From assembly GCA_009838035.1 (NCBI GenBank), contig VXSK01000003.1:145661-209660 (forward strand): a stretch of 64,000 nucleotides of DNA. Reading direction: 5' to 3'. A program made the translations under genes and the position numbers. Below are positions 1-7,019 of the stretch, piece after piece (position 1 is the stretch's first letter; each line of letters starts with the position of its first letter). Below the pieces are notes generated by a model, which was not told the DNA's origin, did no database searches, and saw only the letters and a list, made by a program, of their open reading frames with translations. This stretch comes from Gammaproteobacteria bacterium. GTDB taxonomy: Bacteria > Pseudomonadota > Gammaproteobacteria > Steroidobacterales > Foliamicaceae.

Positions 1-1
1 C

Positions 2-250
2 CGCCCGGACTCGTGGCTCAACGACGTGCCCAAGCCGGGCGTCTATCACTCGGAGCCCTTCCTCGCCGATGATCTGTTCATGTTCGACGGTTCCGAAGGC
101 CGGTCGGTCACGATCGTGCCGTCCGAGCAGCTGGTCATTGTGCGCACGGGCTTCCGGCCGCTGCCCGACCAGCCGGAATGGGACAACGCTTTTCTGCCCA
201 ACACGATCCTCCGCGGGATCAGGCGCGCCGCGGGCGGGACAGCCCCATGA
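2..250 (+). CDS. C-terminal part of a beta-lactamase-family serine hydrolase (cut by window edge)
   Basis: Open from the window edge to a TGA at 248-250, so only the last 82 residues are seen. They align residue by residue with the C-terminus of the next gene: an FDGSEG motif matches FDGGGG there, followed by a shared block ending in LVIVRTG and a shared N-x-ILR near the end. This is the C-terminal part of the penicillin-binding-protein-like fold of NylB/EstB-type hydrolases. The catalytic Ser-x-x-Lys would lie upstream of the window. It overlaps the next gene by four bases (ATGA), so the two are co-transcribed tandem paralogues. Substrate is unknown. Confidence 0.75.
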   Translation, partial: RPDSWLNDVPKPGVYHSEPFLADDLFMFDGSEGRSVTIVPSEQLVIVRTGFRPLPDQPEWDNAFLPNTILRGIRRAAGGTAP

Positions 251-1434
251 CCCGGCGGATCATCACCGGCGTTGCCGTCCTGATCGCGGTCGCCGTCGCT
301 GTCGACTGGACCTTCTGGTACCGCTTCGCGACCATCCGCGATCAAACGTCCGTCAGTATTCCGGGCTGGATCAGCCCGACGGCCAAGGTTGAGGGGGACT
401 TCCGCGAAGAAATCGCCAGCATCGACCCGGCCGACCGGGTCCTGTCTGCGGGCGCGATTGTCGAACTCGTGGACTATGCGGAGCAGGTGGACTCGTTTTC
501 GCTCATCGTCCACCACGGCGAAGCGATCCAGTTCGAAACCTACTGGCGGGGATTCGGCCCCGACGACGTAACCGAAACCCTGTCCATGGCGAAATCGGTG
601 CTGGGTCTGACGTTCGGCTTCGCGGTGGACGACGGATCCATCGGGTCAATAAACGATCCGGTGACTGAATACATTTCCGAGTGGAAAGGAACGGATAAGG
701 AACGCCTGACCATTCGCCATGTGCTGCAGATGGCGAGCGGACTGGAACACTTCCCGTTTGATTACAGTATTTTACAAAATCCTTTTAACAAATCACTTCG
801 GCTGTTCATCGGCCGCAGCATGGAAAGCGCCATTCTCCGTTTCGAACTCACGGCGGCGCCGGGATCGGAATTCAACTACAACAGCGCCAACACCCAGTTG
901 CTCATGCTGATTCTTGAGCGCGCGACGGGCCGCGCGTATGCCGACTACCTTTCGGAAAAACTCTGGCGGCCGCTGGGCGCCAAACCAGCCACGCTATGGA
1001 TGGACCGCGACGGCGGCATGCCCAAGGCCTACGCGTTCTTCCAGGCCCGCCCTCGGGATTGGCTGCGTCTCGGCCTGGCCATCAAGAATGACGGAGTTGT
1101 CGACGGACGGCAGGTCATTCCCGCGGAATGGCTCGACGCAATGTTCGCGCCGTCGCTCAACAATCCCAAGTACGGCCTGCAGGCATGGATCGGCTCGCCG
1201 CACGTGACCGAACGGTTCTACAACCGGAACACACCGTTCGGCGTGAAGCAGGCGGAACCGTTTCCGGCGGATGACGTCGTGTTCTTCGACGGCGGCGGCG
1301 GGCAGCGGGTCTATGTCATTCCGTCCGCCGATCTCGTGATCGTGCGAACCGGCATGGCCGCGCCGGACTGGGACGACGGGGTGATTCCCAATATCATCCT
1401 GCGCGATCTCGGCTACGGACAAGGCCCGTCATGA
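247..1434 (+). CDS. Membrane-anchored serine hydrolase, 6-aminohexanoate-dimer hydrolase (NylB)-like
   Basis: 395 aa. I start at the ATG that overlaps the previous stop (ATGA); an in-frame upstream start at 178 would lie inside the preceding gene. Residues 4-22 are a hydrophobic N-terminal segment (ITGVAVLIAVAVAV), so the enzyme is probably anchored and periplasmic. The catalytic SMAK (S-x-x-K) motif is near residue 117, followed by HVLQMASGLE and then YNSANTQ, which matches the Tyr/Ser arrangement of NylB-type enzymes rather than the Y-S-N of class C beta-lactamases. A C-terminal FDGGGGQ glycine loop is present. These enzymes hydrolyse amides or esters, and the substrate cannot be read from sequence. 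It overlaps the downstream monooxygenase by ATGA. Confidence 0.8.
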   Translation: MTRRIITGVAVLIAVAVAVDWTFWYRFATIRDQTSVSIPGWISPTAKVEGDFREEIASIDPADRVLSAGAIVELVDYAEQVDSFSLIVHHGEAIQFETYWRGFGPDDVTETLSMAKSVLGLTFGFAVDDGSIGSINDPVTEYISEWKGTDKERLTIRHVLQMASGLEHFPFDYSILQNPFNKSLRLFIGRSMESAILRFELTAAPGSEFNYNSANTQLLMLILERATGRAYADYLSEKLWRPLGAKPATLWMDRDGGMPKAYAFFQARPRDWLRLGLAIKNDGVVDGRQVIPAEWLDAMFAPSLNNPKYGLQAWIGSPHVTERFYNRNTPFGVKQAEPFPADDVVFFDGGGGQRVYVIPSADLVIVRTGMAAPDWDDGVIPNIILRDLGYGQGPS

Positions 1435-2600
1435 AAGGACCGGACATTGGAATCGTCGGCGCCGGCCTGGGCGGCATGACCGCCGCCGTTGCGCTGCAGC
1501 AGCGCGGTTTCAAGGTCACCGTCTATGAACAGGCGCCGGAACTGGGCGAAATCGGTGCCGGCATCACAGTGGGCCCCAACATCAGCGTGGTGCTCGCCGG
1601 CCTCGGCCTGGAAGACGCAGCGGCATCCTTCGCCGACGGTTCCACGACATTCGGCGCGCTTCACTACAAGACCGGCGAGCCGATATGGTTTTCGGAGCGG
1701 AGTATCGAGGAGGCAATCAGGACCCGGGGCGCACTGACCCGGCACATGCACCGGGCGGACCTGCACAAGGTCCTGGAAGACGCGTTCGACAAGGAGGGCG
1801 ACGCCCTTCGCCTCGGACACTCGCTCACCGACATCGGGCAGGACGACAGCGGCGTGACCCTGCACTTCGCCAACGGCGCGACGGACCGGCGCGACATCGT
1901 CATTGCCTGCGACGGTCTCAAGTCCGTCGTGCGCGACAAGCTGTTTCCCACCGAACCACCCCGATACACCGGCTATATGGCATGGCGCGGCGTCGTCGAT
2001 GCTTCCGATGTGCCGGGAGTCACCCACGTGCCCCACTTTGCCTCCTATCCGGCCGAAGGCAGCATGTTCTCGCGTTATCCCCTGCGCCGGGGCACTCAGA
2101 TCAACTGGGTGGCCAACGCCTACCGGCCCGACGACATCGGCGAGGAGAACTGGTACGCGCAGACCGGCATCGACGAAGTCCTCGAGGTATTCAGGGACTG
2201 GCATGAAGACGTAGTACGCATCATCAAGGCGTCCCCAGGCGGGAAGTGCCTGCGCTGGGCGCTCTCAAGCCGCCAGCCGCTCGACGGCTGGATCGCCGGA
2301 CGCGTCACCCTGCTGGGCGACGCCGCCCATCCCATGACGCCCTTCTACGGCATGGGCGCGGGCATGGCCTTCGAGGACGGCGCGATCCTCGCCCGCTGCT
2401 TCGAAGCGGAGGCGGGAGACTGGCGGGCGGCCTTCGAGCGCTACGAGCGGGCCCGCCTCGCCCGCACCACCCGATTCCACGTGCAATCGCTCAAGCGCGG
2501 CAGCATCTACATGAGCTCGGACCCGACGGACCGGGCCAAGCCGCCCACCACCGGCATGGAAGCCGAGTTCGACTACAACGCCATGACGGTGGACATCTAG
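1431..2600 (+). CDS. FAD-dependent monooxygenase, salicylate-hydroxylase-like
   Basis: 389 aa, starting in an ATGA overlap with the hydrolase gene. The N-terminal dinucleotide-binding motif GAGLGGMTAAVAL (residues 7-19) and the second FAD motif GDAAHPMTPF (about residue 287) define the class A flavoprotein aromatic hydroxylase family. Such enzymes use NAD(P)H and O2 to hydroxylate an aromatic or related ring. The length is normal for the family (about 380-420 aa). Translational coupling to two amide/ester hydrolases suggests a small catabolic operon in which a hydrolysis product is then hydroxylated; that link is inference. A second enzyme of the same family is encoded at 20777-21937. Confidence 0.85.
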   Translation: MKGPDIGIVGAGLGGMTAAVALQQRGFKVTVYEQAPELGEIGAGITVGPNISVVLAGLGLEDAAASFADGSTTFGALHYKTGEPIWFSERSIEEAIRTRGALTRHMHRADLHKVLEDAFDKEGDALRLGHSLTDIGQDDSGVTLHFANGATDRRDIVIACDGLKSVVRDKLFPTEPPRYTGYMAWRGVVDASDVPGVTHVPHFASYPAEGSMFSRYPLRRGTQINWVANAYRPDDIGEENWYAQTGIDEVLEVFRDWHEDVVRIIKASPGGKCLRWALSSRQPLDGWIAGRVTLLGDAAHPMTPFYGMGAGMAFEDGAILARCFEAEAGDWRAAFERYERARLARTTRFHVQSLKRGSIYMSSDPTDRAKPPTTGMEAEFDYNAMTVDI

Positions 2601-2643
2601 CGTCCAAATTGCCGTTCCGGCACGGTCATCTCAAACACCACAT

Positions 2644-3084
2644 TCAACTATCACTCGTGCAGTCCAGTTTTTCGGGCCTGGCGGGAAAACCGAAAGCTTC
2701 AACATCATGAACAGAAGAATTCTTCTTATGCGTTATTTCAAGCCTTAACTCTAAGGTTGGTGAAATAATCACTCTTGCAGCGTATCTCTTGTAGTTCAAT
2801 AGCCAATCTTTCCCAGCTTCACTAGCGTTTTCAAAGTCCGTTTGCGGAGTAGGAACATCTGCGCTGTAGTTGACTTCACATTTTGCACTCTTGATCTGGA
2901 GAGGGTATTTCAGAAATTCATACAATTTGAAATCATTGCTGGTTTCCTTTGAATTCAGACGAAAAGACAAATCCCCTGAACTTATTTCCAAATCGTGTCC
3001 TGACTGATTGAGAAATTGCACATCAGGCCATGACATGCACCCCGCAGCAAATAAAAAAAGCAAACATACAGGTATTTTTTTCAT
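2644..3084 (-). CDS. Putative lipoprotein of unknown function
   Basis: 146 aa. I start at the ATG at 3084 (MKKIPVCLLFLFAAGC), preceded by CGGAG, because the longer open frame up to 3345 has no signal features. A lipobox FAAGC places the lipidated Cys at residue 16. The mature part starts WPDVQFLNQSGHDLEI and is polar, with no domain I recognise. GC content is visibly lower than in the neighbouring genes, which could mark recent acquisition. It faces away from the SnoaL-like gene and is the only minus-strand gene in the first 6 kb. It could be an envelope protein with a beta-sandwich fold, but nothing decides this. Confidence 0.6.
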   Translation of the reverse strand: MKKIPVCLLFLFAAGCMSWPDVQFLNQSGHDLEISSGDLSFRLNSKETSNDFKLYEFLKYPLQIKSAKCEVNYSADVPTPQTDFENASEAGKDWLLNYKRYAARVIISPTLELRLEITHKKNSSVHDVEAFGFPARPEKLDCTSDS

Positions 3085-3386
3085 GCTCCGGGCCTGATCT
3101 TCATCCAGAACCGGTCGACCCGAATCCAAGGAAAAACCTGCATAAGGCTGCACTTGAAACCGAACAGACCTGATATTGCCATTGAAGGTCCGCCAGCTCT
3201 TCCTCAAGTTTCGCCTGAACTGAGGCAAAAATATCACACGAGGCTGTGGGGTGTAACTCGATGACAAAGCGGCATTGCATCGAAGCCGGCCTAATCTTGT
3301 GTGCGTTGCCGCCTGCTGTGACTTGGGGCCCGGGAGACGCTGCAAGGCCAGCTACACTTGGTGCCGGCTGGCCACAGGAGGAGAAC
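3085..3386. other. Intergenic region between divergent genes
   Basis: 302 bases between the lipoprotein gene and the SnoaL-like gene. The plus frame stays open from 3246, but the residues there do not resemble a signal peptide or the rest of the protein. A strong Shine-Dalgarno at 3376-3383 (AGGAGGAG) serves the ATG at 3387. The region presumably holds two divergent promoters; I see no clear operator or hairpin. Confidence 0.4.
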
Positions 3387-3935
3387 ATGCCTGTCGGCGA
3401 CCTGCAGCAGGAAATGGAAGCGTTCTTCGCGGAATATGAAGGGCGGTGGAACGATCAGGATGACTTTTCATCGCTCATTGAAATGTGGGATACGGATCAG
3501 CCTCCCTATTACCGGGCTATGGAAAAGCCGGACGTTTTCACGACATGGGAAGAACTGAACGGATACTGGTCACCCAAGCGAAAGCGGGAGTTGATCGTTG
3601 CCCTCTGGTACGGCTTCAGAAACATACGCCCCAAGATGGCCGGGGACAACGTGGCGGTCGTCTTCTTCGATGCCGAATGGGACATCAAGGCGCGGATCGG
3701 TCCGGCGGCCAGCGGAACGGATCCGGGAGTCGCCGTTCTCAACCGCACGGCCGACGGCTGGAAGATGAACACATATATCGAAGCCTGCACCCACCCGGCG
3801 ACGTACAAGAGCGTCTTCGCCGACAGGGAAGACAAGGTCCGGCCGGCGTTTCGACGGCTGATCGAGAGCATTTGCGAGTCCGACTGCCGTAATTGCCGGA
3901 TCCCGTGCCGCGGCGATGCGAGGAAGTCAGCATGA
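3387..3935 (+). CDS. SnoaL/NTF2-like small protein
   Basis: 182 aa. The start is chosen at the ATG 3387 because AGGAGGAG sits four bases upstream; the frame is open further back without plausible coding. The opening LQQEMEAFFAEYEGRWNDQDDFSSLIEMWD is typical of SnoaL-like/DUF4440 proteins, which form a cone-shaped alpha+beta barrel: an N-terminal helix, a W-N-x-x-D turn, and later strands such as VAVVFFDAEW and GWKMNTYIEA. Members are small isomerases, hydrolases or ligand binders. It overlaps the dehydrogenase gene by ATGA, so it probably acts in the same pathway. The last 25 residues, rich in Cys and Arg, lie outside the fold. Confidence 0.6.
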   Translation: MPVGDLQQEMEAFFAEYEGRWNDQDDFSSLIEMWDTDQPPYYRAMEKPDVFTTWEELNGYWSPKRKRELIVALWYGFRNIRPKMAGDNVAVVFFDAEWDIKARIGPAASGTDPGVAVLNRTADGWKMNTYIEACTHPATYKSVFADREDKVRPAFRRLIESICESDCRNCRIPCRGDARKSA

Positions 3936-4669
3936 GCAATGCACCCCGCGTGGCGCTCGTAACCGGCTGCAGCCGTTCTCGGGGGTTGGGCCTGGAAGTC
4001 TGCAGGCAACTTGCCGAGCAAGGCATAACAGTCTTCCTGACGGCGCGGGATCCGTCCAGGGCACGGGCATTGGCCGAAGAGCTTCGGGGCCGGGGCCTGG
4101 ACGTCCACGATCATCGGCTCGACATATCGAGCGATGAAGGCGTCCGGGCCATTGCCCGTCTTATCGAGGAGCGCCATGGCCGGCTGGACATTCTTGTCAA
4201 CAATGCGACCGGCTCCACGCCGGATGCACCTCCCGCTTCGGCCGTCGATCTGGAGTCCGCGCAGCGTGTCGTTGATGTCACGCTCTTCGGAACCTGGCGG
4301 CTGATCCAGGCGACCCTTCCCCTGCTTCGCAAGAGTAATGCAGGCCGCATCGTCAACGTGTCCAGCAGTGCGGGATTGCACGGCGATCCGGTGTGGGGGC
4401 TGAACAGCAAGATACCCGTGGACCCGTCGTACGGCATTGCCAAGGCGGCGCTGAACGCACTGACGGCAAAACTCGCCACGGAACTTCGAGAGACAAGCAT
4501 CAAGGTCAACGCGGTCTGTCCTGGGTTTACCGCGACTTCTCCGCGCCTGGCGGCCCGCGGAGGCCGTCCCGTTCCCGAAGGAGCCGAGGGAGTCGTCTGG
4601 GCCGCGACGCTGGGCGAAGACGGGCCGAGCGGCGGTTTTTATCGGGATCGCGAACTTCAGGCCTGGTGA
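3932..4669 (+). CDS. Short-chain dehydrogenase/reductase (SDR)
   Basis: 245 aa, started at the ATG overlapping the previous stop, with GAGGAAG upstream. Classical SDR motifs appear in order: TGCSRSRGLG nucleotide-binding glycine loop (residues 10-19), NNAT, SSSAG with the catalytic Ser, and YGIAK (Y-x-x-x-K, about residue 169). The tail lacks extra domains, and the length is typical. It catalyses an NAD(P)-dependent alcohol/ketone conversion on an unknown substrate. It sits between a SnoaL-like protein and an MFS transporter, consistent with uptake and modification of a small organic compound. The end of the protein (FYRDRELQAW) resembles SDRs that act on hydrophobic substrates, but I would not name one. 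Confidence 0.85.
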   Translation: MSNAPRVALVTGCSRSRGLGLEVCRQLAEQGITVFLTARDPSRARALAEELRGRGLDVHDHRLDISSDEGVRAIARLIEERHGRLDILVNNATGSTPDAPPASAVDLESAQRVVDVTLFGTWRLIQATLPLLRKSNAGRIVNVSSSAGLHGDPVWGLNSKIPVDPSYGIAKAALNALTAKLATELRETSIKVNAVCPGFTATSPRLAARGGRPVPEGAEGVVWAATLGEDGPSGGFYRDRELQAW

Positions 4670-4688
4670 CATCCGCGGAGCACTCTAG

Positions 4689-5987
4689 GTGACGACCAGA
4701 GAAGCCGGTTACGCGCGCCTTGGCCCTCTGGTCCTGGAGAGGGACGTCAGCAGGCGAAACGCGCTGACCATCCTGTTTGCCGGCTTCTGGACGATCGGCT
4801 TTGTGACGTTTCTGAACTTCATGAATCCGTACGTCTTTGCCCTGCTGGGAATTCCGGAAGAAGAGCAAGGCTCGCTGGCCGGCCTGCTCGTGTCGCTGCA
4901 GGAAATCACGCAGATCGCAATCTGCGGCCTCATCGGCGCCTGGTCCGACCGCGCCGGCCGTCGTCCGATCTATGTTGGTGCGATGGTCTTGCTTGCAGTG
5001 GGGTTTGCGGCTTACCCGTTGGCTTCAAGCGAAGCGCAGTTGATCGGACTTCGCATCGTCTATGCGATCGGGGCCACGGCCTGCACTGTGATGATGTCCA
5101 CTTGCCAGGGCGAATACATCACCGACAAGTGCCGCGGCCGCTGGATAGGAGTCGTGGCGATCATCAACGCTCTGGGCGTGGTCGTAATGATTGCGGTCTT
5201 CTCGAAGCTTCCGGCGTTCTTCGGGCAGGCGGGGCTGAGCGATGTCAATGCGCTGCGCGCCAGTTTCTGGGTCTGCTCGATCGCGGCTCTCCTGCTGGGA
5301 ATCGTCCTTCATTTCGGCCTGCAGGCCCCCAATCGGGGAGCGACGGGTTCGACGCCGAACCTGTTCCGTCAGACGGTGATGGGCGTGACCCTGGTGAAAC
5401 GAGAGCCCCTGCTGGGCCTGAGTTATCTGACAGCCTTCGCTTCGAAGGGCGACCTGGTGATTGTCACGACGTTCTTGTCCCTCTGGGTTACGCAGGCAGG
5501 CATCGCCGCCGGCATGTCGCCGGCCGAAGCCGTCGCGCGGGCGGGCATGATTTTTGCTTTCGTTGCAGGCTGCGGCCTGTTCTGGCCGGTCATCGTGGGA
5601 ACGATGCTCGATCGGGTTCCGCGCCTGGTCGGGATCGGAATCTCGTTTGCAATCGCAAGCGTGGGCTACGTCAGTGTGGCGCTGGTCGACGATCCGCTGG
5701 GACCGATGATGTGGGCCGCGGCTTTCCTGGTTGGGATTGGCCAGGCCAGCGCCATCGTAAGCGCCGGGGTTCTGATCGGTCAGGTAGCGCCCGAGGGCAA
5801 CAAGGGCACGGTTTTCGGCACCTATGGCGTTGCCGGTTCCGCCGGCATCGTAACCCTCACCTTTGTCGGCGGCCTGTTGTTCGATGCCTACGGGGCCGGC
5901 AGCCCCTTTGTCCTGATGAGCGCCGTAAATGCGCTGGTGGTGGTCGCTATCTGGCTTCTGTTCCGCTGGCAAAGACAAACCGCATAA
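4689..5987 (+). CDS. Major facilitator superfamily (MFS) transporter
   Basis: 432 aa, GTG start 20 bases after the SDR stop. The protein has about 12 hydrophobic segments. The MFS signature between TM2 and TM3 is visible as GAWSDRAGRRPIYVG (about residues 84-98), and a second such loop (GTMLDRVPRLVGIG) introduces the C-terminal half. It should be an inner-membrane secondary transporter driven by the proton gradient. The substrate is not evident. Same strand and tight spacing suggest co-transcription with the SDR and the SnoaL-like gene. The next gene is convergent and ends 22 bases away. Confidence 0.85.
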   Translation: MTTREAGYARLGPLVLERDVSRRNALTILFAGFWTIGFVTFLNFMNPYVFALLGIPEEEQGSLAGLLVSLQEITQIAICGLIGAWSDRAGRRPIYVGAMVLLAVGFAAYPLASSEAQLIGLRIVYAIGATACTVMMSTCQGEYITDKCRGRWIGVVAIINALGVVVMIAVFSKLPAFFGQAGLSDVNALRASFWVCSIAALLLGIVLHFGLQAPNRGATGSTPNLFRQTVMGVTLVKREPLLGLSYLTAFASKGDLVIVTTFLSLWVTQAGIAAGMSPAEAVARAGMIFAFVAGCGLFWPVIVGTMLDRVPRLVGIGISFAIASVGYVSVALVDDPLGPMMWAAAFLVGIGQASAIVSAGVLIGQVAPEGNKGTVFGTYGVAGSAGIVTLTFVGGLLFDAYGAGSPFVLMSAVNALVVVAIWLLFRWQRQTA

Positions 5988-6008
5988 AGCAGATTCTGAG
6001 AAGCCCGC

Positions 6009-6503
6009 TCAGTCCTGCTCGCCGACGGCGCAGGTACCGCACAAGCCCTTGACCTCAACAACCGCGTTGTCCGGCCGGAATCCGTGCTCGTCCGCGATCC
6101 GGGACAGCAACGCCTCCAGCCCACTCGACTCCACCTCGTCCACGTGGCCACAGGAGGAGCAAAGCAGAAACTGGCTCTCGTGGGCATGGTCGGGATGGTC
6201 GCACGGCAAGTAGGTCTGGGCGGATTGCAGCCGGTGGACCAGGCCGGTCCGGATCAGGAAGTCCAGGTGCCGGTAGACGGTCAGAGGTGCGATCTTGCGT
6301 TCCTGCCGCTTCTCCAGCAGCCCGATGAGTTCGTAGGCTGAAACCGCCCGTCGCCGGGCCAGCATTTCCGCATAGACGGCCAATCGGGCCGGGGTCAGCC
6401 GCTCGCCCTTCTCCGCGCAGCGCCCTTCGGCGAGCTTTCGCCATTTCGCCGCAAGCGGCGCCGCTCTCGCCGGTTGTTTACCCACTTCTCCATTGTCGCA
6501 CAT
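6009..6503 (-). CDS. zur: Fur-family transcriptional regulator, zinc-type (Zur)
   Basis: 164 aa. The N-terminal winged helix includes LTPARLAVYAEML and the recognition region APLTVYRHLDFLIRTGLVHRL. The metal-binding C-terminal half has CDHPDHAHESQFLLC, then C-S-S-C and C-G-T-C pairs, which form the structural zinc site of Fur proteins. I call it Zur rather than Fur because of context: it is co-transcribed with a MerC-like membrane protein (overlap of 26 bases), and the divergent gene is a histidine-rich ZnuD-like receptor with a Zur-box-like palindrome between them. With zinc bound it would repress both directions. Metal specificity is inference from context. Confidence 0.8.
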   Translation of the reverse strand: MCDNGEVGKQPARAAPLAAKWRKLAEGRCAEKGERLTPARLAVYAEMLARRRAVSAYELIGLLEKRQERKIAPLTVYRHLDFLIRTGLVHRLQSAQTYLPCDHPDHAHESQFLLCSSCGHVDEVESSGLEALLSRIADEHGFRPDNAVVEVKGLCGTCAVGEQD

Positions 6504-6903
6504 AGTGCCAAAGATGCGCCAAACCCAGTAGCACGGCGCCAGTGACGGTGATCGGTTGCTCGTACGGCTCCAGCGCCTCGATGAACGCGGCCAGCAGCAA
6601 CAACCCGAGGCCAGTCAGCGCCGCACCAACGAACAGCCTGTTGCCGGCCACCGGCGGTGTCTTCCAGATCACCCGGAGGCTCACGGGAATCGCGGCGACA
6701 ACCAGTAACCGATGCACAAGCTCGTTCTCCGCAGCCTGGGCGGCCACCGGCATCAGCGCCGCGAGTACGGGCAATGCGACACAGTGGAGAAGGCACAGCG
6801 TGGAGAGCCCAACCGCGCAGAGATCCAGGCGCGCTGACTGACCCCGCCGGACCCCTTTTGCGTCGACGACTGATTGCACAACGGGTTTCATTTCTTCCGC
6901 CAT
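6478..6903 (-). CDS. MerC-domain small membrane protein
   Basis: 141 aa with four hydrophobic segments (about residues 28-52, 65-80, 90-110 and 118-135). The first segment carries LSTLCLLHCVALPVL, the Cys-x-x-x-x-Cys arrangement seen in MerC-type mercury transporters. No merR, merA or merT is nearby. MerC-domain proteins are often found beside Zur/Fur regulators, where they are more likely to handle zinc. The start codon is 28 bases from the Zur-box-like palindrome, and the 3' end overlaps zur by 26 bases, so the pair is autoregulated if the box is real. A role in zinc uptake or sensing is inferred, not shown. Confidence 0.7.
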   Translation of the reverse strand: MAEEMKPVVQSVVDAKGVRRGQSARLDLCAVGLSTLCLLHCVALPVLAALMPVAAQAAENELVHRLLVVAAIPVSLRVIWKTPPVAGNRLFVGAALTGLGLLLLAAFIEALEPYEQPITVTGAVLLGLAHLWHYVRQWRSG

Positions 6904-6927
6904 GAAACATTTTCCTTCCGAAAAAGA

Positions 6928-6950
6928 GATATGTTATATTGTAACATTCT
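6928..6950. promoter_or_regulatory. Zur-box-like palindrome
   Basis: The 17-bp core ATGTTATATTGTAACAT at 6931-6947 matches its own reverse complement at 14 of 17 positions and closely resembles the enterobacterial Zur consensus, whose core is ATGTTATAATATAACAT. It lies in the 116-bp gap between the divergent merC-like/zur operon and the ZnuD-like receptor gene, a position where one site can control both directions. Flanks are GAT on the left and TCT on the right, a weaker match than the consensus GAA/TTC. Confidence 0.75.
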
Positions 6951-7019
6951 TTGATCGCGATGGACCTTGGCGCCGAGCCTCGCATGTCGCTTGCCTGTTC
7001 GTTTATTGGGAGAAGGACA

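Noticed and set aside
3246-3386. N-terminal extension of the SnoaL-like protein
   Set aside because: The extension has no homologous features, and a near-ideal Shine-Dalgarno precedes the ATG at 3387.
3380-3397. 18-base identity with 13700-13717 (Shine-Dalgarno, ATG and first codons)
   Set aside because: Both are plausible ribosome-binding sites followed by Met-Pro-Val-Gly. The surrounding sequence differs, so chance plus shared start signals is enough.
6478-6903. Mercury-resistance operon
   Set aside because: Only a MerC-like domain is present. merR, merT, merP and merA are absent, and the context is zinc regulation.
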